Both the position numbers and the translations under genes were made by a program. DNA of 8,990 nt, from positions 1 through 8,990 of the forward strand of contig JAPLSK010000361.1 of assembly GCA_026398675.1 (NCBI GenBank), given 5' to 3'. This DNA is from a bacterium. GTDB lineage: Bacteria > RBG-13-66-14. Positions 1 through 4,804 of this stretch are shown in pieces (position 1 is the first letter of the stretch; every line of letters begins with the position of its first letter). The notes beneath the pieces are model-generated. The model did not search any database, was not told where the DNA came from, and saw only the letters and a list, made by a program, of their open reading frames with translations.

Positions 1-23
1 GGGACTAAAGTCCCCGCCCTACA
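1..23 (-). repeat. GTAGGGCGGGG inverted-repeat element, cut by window edge; possible operon terminator
   Basis: Read on the minus strand this is TGTAGGGCGGGGACTTTAG followed by TCCC, then the window ends. It is the same element found four times between 4324 and 4672, here in the opposite orientation. GGGACT and AGTCCC already pair, and if the right arm continues outside the window as in the other copies it would form a long GC-rich hairpin. It lies 22 bases past the stop codon of the flavoprotein gene, so it may end that operon's transcript. The outer arm and any T-run are not visible. Confidence 0.5.
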
Positions 24-45
24 TTTACCGCAACGACGGCCGGAC

Positions 46-1188
46 CTACACCACGTTGGGCTCCAGGATCAGGTCGCCGCGCTCGAAACGCTTGGCGTCC
101 AGCGGCGCGATGAGCTCCGGCGTGCAGCCGCAGGCGATCGCCTCGGCGGTGAGCTTGGCCGTGGCGGGGGCTATCATGAACCCGTGCCCGGAAAAGCCCA
201 CGGCGTTGTAAAAACCGGGAAGGTCCGGGTGCTCCCCCAGGATGGGCTGGGCGTCGGGGGTCTTCGTGTACAGCCCGGCCCACTGCCGAATCACCCGCAC
301 CCCGGCCAGAATCGGCAGAAGGCTGGTCACCGCCCGGGCCATGGCCTCGATGAACTCCCAGCCCGAGTCATCGTTGAAGCCCGGCGCCTCGGGCATCCCC
401 AGCCCCATGAGGAATGCGCCGTGCACCACCTGCTGGCAGTAGAGGTGGTGGACGAAGCTGATGACCATGGGGTCGAAGAGCCGCTCGTAGGGCTCGGTCA
501 CGAGTATCTGGTGCCGCTCGGGGAAGCAGTTCAATTTCAGGCCGGCCAGCTCGCCCACCTTCGCCGCGTGCCCCCCGGCGCAGTTCACCACCGTCCGCGT
601 CTCGTACCGACCTTTATCCGTGGTGACGGCGTGGACCCCCTTCGAGTCGGTTTCGAAGCCGGTGACCGTCTCGAAGGTGTGCAGCTCGCAGCCCTCCCGC
701 ACGGCGGCGTGGGCGTAGGCGAAGTTGGTCTTGAAGGGGTTGGCGTGGCCGTCGGTGGGGCAGTAAGTGGCCGCGACCAGGCCCTCGATGTTCAGGACCG
801 GCACGATCTCCCGGGCCTCCTCCGGGGTCACAAGCCGCGCCGGGATGCCCAGGGAGTTTTGCAGCTTTAAATTCGTCCGGTAGAGCTCGACGGTGTCCGA
901 GTCGTAGGCCAGCACCAGGTAGCCCGACTGCTCGAACTCGATGTCCTCGCCCAGCTCGTCGGAAAGTCCCGCGAACATGTCCACGGACATCTTGGCCAGG
1001 CGGCAGTTCATCTCGAGGCCCCACTGCTGGCGGACGCCCGCCCCGCAGCGTCCAGTGGCGCCGCCGGAGACGTACCCCTTGTCCAGGATCAGGACGTCGC
1101 GGATGCCCCGTTTCGTCAGGTAGTAGCCGACGGCGGTGCCGATGACCCCGGCGCCGACGATGACCGCGTCGTAGGTTTTCCCGGGCAC
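46..1188 (-). CDS. FAD-dependent oxidoreductase, DAO family (sarcosine oxidase beta / HcnC / proline dehydrogenase beta type)
   Basis: This 380-residue flavoprotein probably oxidises an amine or imino acid and passes electrons to iron-sulfur partners rather than directly to oxygen. The N-terminal Rossmann motif is GAGVIG at residues 12-17, followed by an acidic strand end (LILDK). The C-terminus carries the family's FAD-contacting segment SGHGFMIAPATAKL. Length matches single-domain DAO-family subunits (about 370-400 residues). The start is a GTG at 1188, only two bases after the TAG of the upstream [2Fe-2S] gene, with a G-rich Shine-Dalgarno inside that gene's end, so the two are probably translationally coupled. 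Neighbouring ferredoxin and BFD-like genes point to a multi-subunit dehydrogenase. The substrate (glycine, sarcosine, proline, hydroxyproline or another) cannot be decided from sequence. It is the last gene of its operon in this window. Confidence 0.88.
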   Translation of the reverse strand: MPGKTYDAVIVGAGVIGTAVGYYLTKRGIRDVLILDKGYVSGGATGRCGAGVRQQWGLEMNCRLAKMSVDMFAGLSDELGEDIEFEQSGYLVLAYDSDTVELYRTNLKLQNSLGIPARLVTPEEAREIVPVLNIEGLVAATYCPTDGHANPFKTNFAYAHAAVREGCELHTFETVTGFETDSKGVHAVTTDKGRYETRTVVNCAGGHAAKVGELAGLKLNCFPERHQILVTEPYERLFDPMVISFVHHLYCQQVVHGAFLMGLGMPEAPGFNDDSGWEFIEAMARAVTSLLPILAGVRVIRQWAGLYTKTPDAQPILGEHPDLPGFYNAVGFSGHGFMIAPATAKLTAEAIACGCTPELIAPLDAKRFERGDLILEPNVV

Positions 1189-1190
1189 GG

Positions 1191-1517
1191 CTAGTCGCCC
1201 CCCTTCGAGAAGGCGACGGTCCCGCCGGATTCGTTGAGGATGGTAGAGAAGGGGACGAGGTGGTAGGGCGGCCGGGCGCGCATGGGCCAGACCTCCGCCA
1301 CGGGCCGTCCGGTTTCGCGGGCCACGACCTGGGCCACCAGATGCCCGCAGGTCCGCCCCTGGCAGGGGCCCATCCCGGCCCGCAGGAAGTGCTTTATCTC
1401 GTCCACGGTGGCGTAGCCCTGGGCGACGGCCCGTTTTATCTCGCCCAGGGTGATGTCCTCGCAGCGGCAGATGATGGTGGAGTCGTCTTCGCCGCGGTTC
1501 TCGACCCGTTCCTCCAT
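1191..1517 (-). CDS. BFD-like [2Fe-2S]-binding subunit of the flavoprotein dehydrogenase
   Basis: A 108-residue protein with the cysteine pattern of bacterioferritin-associated-ferredoxin-like [2Fe-2S] domains: C17-x-C19 near the N-terminus (IICRCED) and C52-x4-C57 (GMGPCQGRTC). The tail (WPMRARPPYHLVPF) matches the proline/arginine-rich end typical of the small iron-sulfur domain of SoxA/HcnA-type sarcosine oxidase and hydrogen cyanide synthase subunits. It probably carries electrons between flavins in a membrane-peripheral or cytoplasmic complex with the adjacent DAO-family protein. The ATG at 1517 is preceded by an AAAGGAAG Shine-Dalgarno. About 43 bases separate it from the acetyltransferase upstream. 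I am confident of the domain; the complex membership is inferred from adjacency. Confidence 0.88.
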   Translation of the reverse strand: MEERVENRGEDDSTIICRCEDITLGEIKRAVAQGYATVDEIKHFLRAGMGPCQGRTCGHLVAQVVARETGRPVAEVWPMRARPPYHLVPFSTILNESGGTVAFSKGGD

Positions 1518-1560
1518 CGCTTCCTTTCGGACCGTCCCTGGCGTGGGTGGGGAGTGAGGT

Positions 1561-2160
1561 TTAACGGACCGGTTTGGTCATTACGGTGTATGCCGAGAAG
1601 CCCATAATCGAGCGCATGAATGGTACTCTGTATGTCCTGTCAGCGGTGAAACCGAGCCTTTCGTAGAGGTTTTGCGCACGCGGATTGGTGTCCACGACCT
1701 GGAGTGCGACCTCGGTAAGTCCCCGGTTCCGCGCCAGGTCGAAGACGGCGATGATCAAGCGCCGACCTATCCCCAGACTGCGGAAGCGCCCGTCAACGGC
1801 GATCGAATCAAGAAGCAGGCCTCTTTTGGGCGTTCTTTGGTCCATCAACCGCCAAAGGAAAAACCTTATCAGACCCGCGATCCATCCAAAGGTGCGGACC
1901 AGCGTAAGGGGCCTGATGCATATGTAGTCTTCTTTAAGAAACTTCATTCCGATCAGTCCGACTGTTTCTCCCCGATACTGCGCCAAAAAGACGGCTGTGC
2001 CTGTAAACTCTTTTGCCAGCGTCGGGATGGCCGTCTTCGAAGAACCGAGGACGATGCACTGTTGTCCCCCGAAGGCCTCGTAGTATATCTCCGCCGCTCT
2101 GAGGCGCTCATCGTCCCGGAGGCCGTACCAGATGACTACCGCGTCGTCTTCGACATTCAT
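1561..2160 (-). CDS. GNAT-family N-acetyltransferase, low-GC
   Basis: A 199-residue acyl-CoA-dependent acetyltransferase. Motif A, which binds the acetyl-CoA pyrophosphate, is at residues 117-135 with the R/QxxGxG signature as R127-S-L-G-I-G132. Motif B is near N159-F171 (NPRAQNLYERLGF), the usual asparagine/tyrosine region. Residues about 86-105 are hydrophobic and could pack against or associate with membrane. The substrate is unknown. The gene sits inside the redox operon, 17 bases after the ferredoxin stop, yet its base composition is near 50% GC over much of its length (for example 1921-1980 is 42%), far below its neighbours, suggesting later acquisition. No Shine-Dalgarno precedes the ATG at 2160; the preceding bases read CCCCCTTTTCA, and there is no convincing alternative start. 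Confidence 0.85.
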   Translation of the reverse strand: MNVEDDAVVIWYGLRDDERLRAAEIYYEAFGGQQCIVLGSSKTAIPTLAKEFTGTAVFLAQYRGETVGLIGMKFLKEDYICIRPLTLVRTFGWIAGLIRFFLWRLMDQRTPKRGLLLDSIAVDGRFRSLGIGRRLIIAVFDLARNRGLTEVALQVVDTNPRAQNLYERLGFTADRTYRVPFMRSIMGFSAYTVMTKPVR

Positions 2161-2177
2161 TGAAAAGGGGGCTATCG

Positions 2178-2675
2178 TTAGGCTCTCTTCAAATTGTTCA
2201 GACTAATCCCCCGCGCCTCCATCGCCAGCTCCGCGGGCACCGAGAGGTGCAGGACGTAGGTACGGTCGCGGAAGCGCACGGCCTTGAGGCACACGCCCTT
2301 GCCGATGGGCTTCCCAGACCGGTCGGTCAGCACGACCTCCCGCCCCTTCTCCGGGACGGGGAGGTACTCCCAGGGTATCTGGACGACGGCGCGGCCCTCG
2401 CCCCCGGCGGTCAGGTCCACGATGAACACCGCCAGGCCGGGGCAGGCCGCCACGCAGACGCCGCAGCCGTCGCACAGGGAGGTGTCGGTGCGCGGCAGGT
2501 CGTTCAGGTCCTCGAAGGGGAGGATGCAGCCCGACTTGCAGTTGGTGTGGCAGGGGTCGCAGGGGATTCTCTGGAAGCACTCGATGACCACCGCGGGGCC
2601 CCGGGCGAGGCTCTCCGGGGAGGGCCTCACTTTTTCCAGGTCCTCCCGGGTGGGGACGCCGTCCTCGTAGAGCAT
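2178..2675 (-). CDS. Ferredoxin-like protein with 4Fe-4S motif and second cysteine cluster
   Basis: A 165-residue electron-transfer protein, first gene of the operon. It has a classic [4Fe-4S] motif C68-x2-C71-x2-C74-x3-C78-P (LCDGCGVCVAACPG), preceded by an irregular cluster C39-x2-C42-x3-C46-x3-C50 with C33 nearby, which probably binds a second Fe-S centre. The C-terminal half (residues 90-165) is a beta-rich segment with no cysteines except C129. From memory, proteins of this layout with an IECFQxIPC segment accompany DAO-family dehydrogenases and BFD-like subunits in anaerobic bacteria; that fits the genes downstream. The frame stays open far upstream (to 3185), but that part is antisense to the phosphohexomutase. 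The ATG at 2675 is chosen because it has a GGGAAGG ribosome site and begins the conserved sequence, and a promoter lies just upstream. Confidence 0.85.
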   Translation of the reverse strand: MLYEDGVPTREDLEKVRPSPESLARGPAVVIECFQRIPCDPCHTNCKSGCILPFEDLNDLPRTDTSLCDGCGVCVAACPGLAVFIVDLTAGGEGRAVVQIPWEYLPVPEKGREVVLTDRSGKPIGKGVCLKAVRFRDRTYVLHLSVPAELAMEARGISLNNLKRA

Positions 2676-2718
2676 GGTCCACCTTCCCAAGTCCGTCGCG
2701 TCGTTGTCGGTGGGGCAA

Positions 2719-2747
2719 ATACTAGCACAGCGGTCGGCGGGCGGCAA
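2719..2747 (-). promoter_or_regulatory. Sigma-70-type promoter for the redox operon
   Basis: On the minus strand TTGCCG (2747-2742) is followed after 17 bases by TAGTAT (2724-2719). Expected transcription start is near 2712, giving a leader of about 37 bases before the ferredoxin ATG. The AT-rich -10 stands out in a very GC-rich stretch. Confidence 0.55.
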
Positions 2748-2805
2748 GTCCGCGGGACGGGGCCGGCGCCGAGGGGTGTCGGCCGTACCGGGCTCTCCGT
2801 ATTCC

Positions 2806-2834
2806 TTGACAGCCCGGCGGGGCTGAATTACCCT
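2806..2834 (+). promoter_or_regulatory. Sigma-70-type promoter for the phosphohexomutase gene
   Basis: A perfect -35 box TTGACA (2806-2811) is followed after 17 bases by TACCCT (2829-2834), which keeps only the first, second and last bases of the -10 consensus. Expected start is near 2841, about 24 bases before the ATG. The -35 is convincing; the -10 is weak, so some uncertainty remains about the exact box. It is divergent from the promoter at 2719-2747. Confidence 0.45.
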
Positions 2835-2864
2835 CGCCCCGTAAACGTGCGCGGGAGGGGCTCC

Positions 2865-4295
2865 ATGGCCATCAAGTTCGGGACCTCGGGCTGGCGGGCG
2901 CTCATCGCCGAGGAGTTCACCTTCGCCAACGTGCGCCGCGTAGTCGCGGCCATCGCGCGGCACCTGACGGAGACGGGCGACGCGGGGAAGGGCGTCCTGG
3001 TCGGCATGGACACCCGCTTCCTGGCCGACCGTTTCGCCTGGTGCGCCGCCGACGAGTTCCTGCGCCACGGCATCGGCGTGAGGCTGACCGACCGCGACGC
3101 GCCCACCCCGGCCATCGCCCTCGCCGTGGTGAAGAGCGGCCTGGGCGGCGCGGTCAACATCACCGCCAGCCACAACCCGCCCCAATACTGCGGCCTGAAA
3201 TTCTCGCCCGCGACGGGCGCCGCGGCGCCTACCGACGTCACCAACCGCATCGAGGAAATCCTGCGGGGCGAGGTCGAGGTCCGCGGGGAGGGGCCGATCG
3301 AGCGCGACGACCTCCTCCTGCGCCCGTACTGCTCCCTGATCTCCGTGAGAGAGCCCTACCTGGCCCGCATCGAGGAGATAGTGGACGTCCAGGCCCTGGA
3401 GTCCAACCCGCAGAAGATGGTGGTGGATTGCCTCTACGGCACCTGTCGGGGGTACCTACCCGATTTTTTAATGGACCACGGCTGCGAGGTCAAGGTCCTC
3501 CACGCTTACCGCGACGCCTTCTTCGGCGGCCATACCCCCGAGCCCAGCGGACACAGCCTGGATGAGCTGTCCCAGGCGGTGCGGGATTCCGACGCCGTGA
3601 TAGGGCTGGCCTGCGACGGCGACGCGGACCGTTTCGGGGTGGTGGATTCCACCGGGCACTACGTGAACTCGAACATGATTCTGGCGCTGGTCTTCTGGCA
3701 CCTGGCGCGGTACCGGGGCTGGGAGGGCGGCATCGCCCGCTCCGTCGCCACCACCCAGCTCGTGGACGCCCTGGCGGCCAAGCTCGGCCGGGAGGTCTAC
3801 CAGACGCCGGTGGGGATAAAGCACCTCGCCGCGTGGGTGGAGACGGGGAAGGTGGTGCTGGGCGGCGAGGAGTCCTCCGGCATCTGCTTCCGGGACCACG
3901 TCCTGGACAAGGACGGCATCCTCGCCTGCGCCGTCGTGGCCGAGATGCTCGCCCGAAGCGGCCGGACCATCCGGCAGCTCATCGAGGACCTCTACGTGGA
4001 GGCCGGGCGCCGGTATCTGGACGGGCGGCTGAACCTCCGGCTCACCGAGGAGTTGGCCCCGCTGATCCGGGAGCGCCTGGCCGGAGAGCCGCCGGAGACC
4101 TTCGCCGGGGTGGCGGTGCGCGGGGTGGACCGCACCGACGGCCTCAAGCTCCTCCTGGCCGACGACTGCTGGGTAATGCTGCGGCCCTCGGGGACTGAGC
4201 CGGTGGTGCGCATGTACGCCGAGGCGTACGACGACGGTCGCCTGGACGAGTTGGTGGCGGCCACGCGGGAGTTTTTGTTCGAGGGTGCTGGATAG
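2865..4295 (+). CDS. Phosphoglucomutase/phosphomannomutase (alpha-D-phosphohexomutase family)
   Basis: A 476-residue cytoplasmic enzyme that interconverts hexose 1- and 6-phosphates, feeding glycogen, cell-wall or surface polysaccharide synthesis. All four family signatures are present in order: the N-terminal FGTSGWR (residues 5-11), the phosphoserine loop TASHNP (100-105, catalytic Ser102), the metal loop DGDADR (251-256), the sugar-specificity loop GGEESSG (333-339) and the phosphate-binding RPSGTEP (440-446). Length is normal for the bacterial enzymes. Sugar-loop GEESSG is shared by glucose- and dual-specific members, so glucose versus mannose preference is not settled. The frame is open back to 2160, but ATG 2865 starts the conserved domain and has GGGAGGGG at 2853-2860. 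It is transcribed alone, from its own promoter to the terminator at 4326-4356. Confidence 0.95.
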   Translation: MAIKFGTSGWRALIAEEFTFANVRRVVAAIARHLTETGDAGKGVLVGMDTRFLADRFAWCAADEFLRHGIGVRLTDRDAPTPAIALAVVKSGLGGAVNITASHNPPQYCGLKFSPATGAAAPTDVTNRIEEILRGEVEVRGEGPIERDDLLLRPYCSLISVREPYLARIEEIVDVQALESNPQKMVVDCLYGTCRGYLPDFLMDHGCEVKVLHAYRDAFFGGHTPEPSGHSLDELSQAVRDSDAVIGLACDGDADRFGVVDSTGHYVNSNMILALVFWHLARYRGWEGGIARSVATTQLVDALAAKLGREVYQTPVGIKHLAAWVETGKVVLGGEESSGICFRDHVLDKDGILACAVVAEMLARSGRTIRQLIEDLYVEAGRRYLDGRLNLRLTEELAPLIRERLAGEPPETFAGVAVRGVDRTDGLKLLLADDCWVMLRPSGTEPVVRMYAEAYDDGRLDELVAATREFLFEGAG

Positions 4296-4325
4296 GGTGC
4301 GTCGTTAAGACGTTGGACGATTCGT

Positions 4326-4356
4326 AGGGCGGGGGTTTGAGTACCCCGCCCTTTTT
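4326..4356 (+). terminator. Intrinsic terminator of the phosphohexomutase gene
   Basis: AGGGCGGGG (4326-4334) pairs perfectly with CCCCGCCCT (4344-4352) across a 9-base loop, and the run TTTTT (4352-4356) follows directly. It starts 31 bases after the stop codon. It is also copy 1 of the GTAGGGCGGGG repeat family (from 4324), so this repeat appears to double as a terminator. Confidence 0.75.
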
Positions 4357-4370
4357 ATCTCCAAACCCGA

Positions 4371-4405
4371 CCCTCACCCCTACCCTCTCCCTGGAAGGGA
4401 GAGGG
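4371..4405. repeat. CCCTCACCC-type hairpin element, copy 1
   Basis: CCCTCACCCC and TA lead into a perfect 10-base-pair hairpin, CCCTCTCCCT (4383-4392), loop GGA, AGGGAGAGGG (4396-4405). No T-run follows. Related copies lie at 4454-4501 and 4686-4731. Elements of this look recur between genes in many bacteria, but I cannot assign it to a named family. Confidence 0.7.
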
Positions 4406-4412
4406 AGACGAT

Positions 4413-4444
4413 GTAGGGCGGGGATTTTATTCCCGCCGCTTTTT
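4413..4444 (+). repeat. GTAGGGCGGGG element, copy 2; terminator-like
   Basis: GTAGGGCGGGGA begins at 4413. GGCGGGGA (4417-4424) pairs with TTCCCGCC (4430-4437) with one G-T pair and a TTTTA loop, followed after GC by TTTTT (4440-4444). It could act as a second, back-up terminator on the plus strand. Confidence 0.65.
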
Positions 4445-4453
4445 ATAAGGCAG

Positions 4454-4501
4454 CCCTCACCCTTATTCCCGTAAGGCAAGCCTTCTCCCACAGGGAGAGG
4501 G
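4454..4501. repeat. CCCTCACCC-type hairpin element, copy 2
   Basis: CCCTCACCC (4454-4462) is separated by a short insert containing CCGTAAGGCAAGC from the hairpin CCTTCTCCC (4481-4489), loop ACA, GGGAGAGGG (4493-4501), nine pairs with one G-T. The insert matches the CCCGTAAGCGAGC segment of copy 3, showing copies 2 and 3 are a longer subtype than copy 1. Confidence 0.65.
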
Positions 4502-4560
4502 AAACCGCGGGCCGCCGCTTCTTACCCCCTCACATGCCCGTGCCCACAGGTTGCGATGAC

Positions 4561-4586
4561 GTAGGGGCGGGTGTCCACACCCGCCC
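4561..4586. repeat. GTAGGGCGGGG-family element, copy 3 (variant)
   Basis: GTAGGGGCGGG begins at 4561. GGGCGGGTGT (4565-4574) and ACACCCGCCC (4577-4586) form a perfect 10-base inverted repeat around CC, the most symmetrical of the set. No T-run follows. Confidence 0.65.
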
Positions 4587-4616
4587 TTGATTGCGTCAAC
4601 CGTCGTGAACCCGAAT

Positions 4617-4672
4617 GTAGGGCGGGGATTTTAACCGAGCGAAGCGAGCTATGCCCCCGGCAAATCCCCGCC
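4617..4672. repeat. GTAGGGCGGGG element, copy 4, with 30-base loop insert
   Basis: GGCGGGGATTT (4621-4631) and AAATCCCCGCC (4662-4672) are perfect 11-base arms. Instead of the usual short loop they flank 30 bases containing GAGCGAAGCGAGC. This looks like copy 2 split by an insertion in its loop. Confidence 0.65.
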
Positions 4673-4685
4673 GTCCTCATCCCGC

Positions 4686-4731
4686 CCCTCACCCTAGCCC
4701 GTAAGCGAGCCTCTCCCCGGAGGGGGGAGGG
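4686..4731. repeat. CCCTCACCC-type hairpin element, copy 3
   Basis: CCCTCACCC (4686-4694) is followed by TAGCCCGTAAGCGAGC and the hairpin CCTCTCCCC (4710-4718), loop GGA, GGGGGGAGG (4722-4730), nine pairs with one G-T. The GGA loop is shared with copy 1, the spacer with copy 2. Confidence 0.65.
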
Positions 4732-4734
4732 GGG

Positions 4735-4760
4735 GCCGCCCCACGGATTGAGGGGGCGGC
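4735..4760. other. Inverted repeat enclosing the -35 box
   Basis: GCCGCCCC (4735-4742) and GGGGCGGC (4753-4760) are perfect arms around a 10-base loop. The -35 hexamer of the downstream promoter (4748-4753) lies in the loop and touches the right arm, so this could be an operator for a dimeric regulator, or simply the last of the GC-rich palindromes here. Confidence 0.45.
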
Positions 4761-4776
4761 GGGGATGAGGTATACT
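4748..4776 (+). promoter_or_regulatory. Sigma-70-type promoter for the rel-pgeF operon
   Basis: TTGAGG (4748-4753), a 17-base spacer, then TATACT (4771-4776), five of six matches to the -10 consensus. Expected start is near 4783, leaving only about 22 bases before the ATG at 4805. Confidence 0.65.
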
Positions 4777-4804
4777 GGTATCGCAATCCTCCATCTATAC
4801 CACG

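Larger units (their letters stand above)
4296..4804. other. 509-base gene-free region packed with inverted repeats
   Basis: No credible gene lies here on either strand; short open frames are low-complexity translations of repeats. It holds a terminator, four copies of a GTAGGGCGGGG element, three copies of a CCCTCACCC...CTCTCCC/GGGAGAGGG element, a further hairpin, and the promoter for the (p)ppGpp gene. Individual elements are listed separately. Confidence 0.8.

Noticed and set aside
184..870. 228-residue plus-strand frame opposite the flavoprotein
   Set aside because: Antisense shadow; the minus-strand frame carries the full FAD fold.
2160..2864. Long in-frame extension upstream of the phosphohexomutase
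   Set aside because: It is antisense to the ferredoxin gene, is low-complexity, and homology starts exactly at the ATG at 2865 with a ribosome site.
2676..3185. Upstream extension of the ferredoxin frame on the minus strand
   Set aside because: It runs across the divergent promoters and antisense to the mutase 5' end; the sequence is arginine/glycine-rich without family resemblance.
4324..4731. CRISPR array
   Set aside because: Repeats are palindromic, of two types, irregularly spaced and of unequal length, with no uniform spacers.
4571..4794. Small open frames on both strands between 4522 and 4794
   Set aside because: They are translations of the inverted repeats with no ribosome site and the promoter running through them.
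2160..4804. tRNA or other structured RNA gene in the intergenic stretches
   Set aside because: No cloverleaf, no T-loop consensus and no riboswitch-like conserved core could be seen; only simple hairpins.
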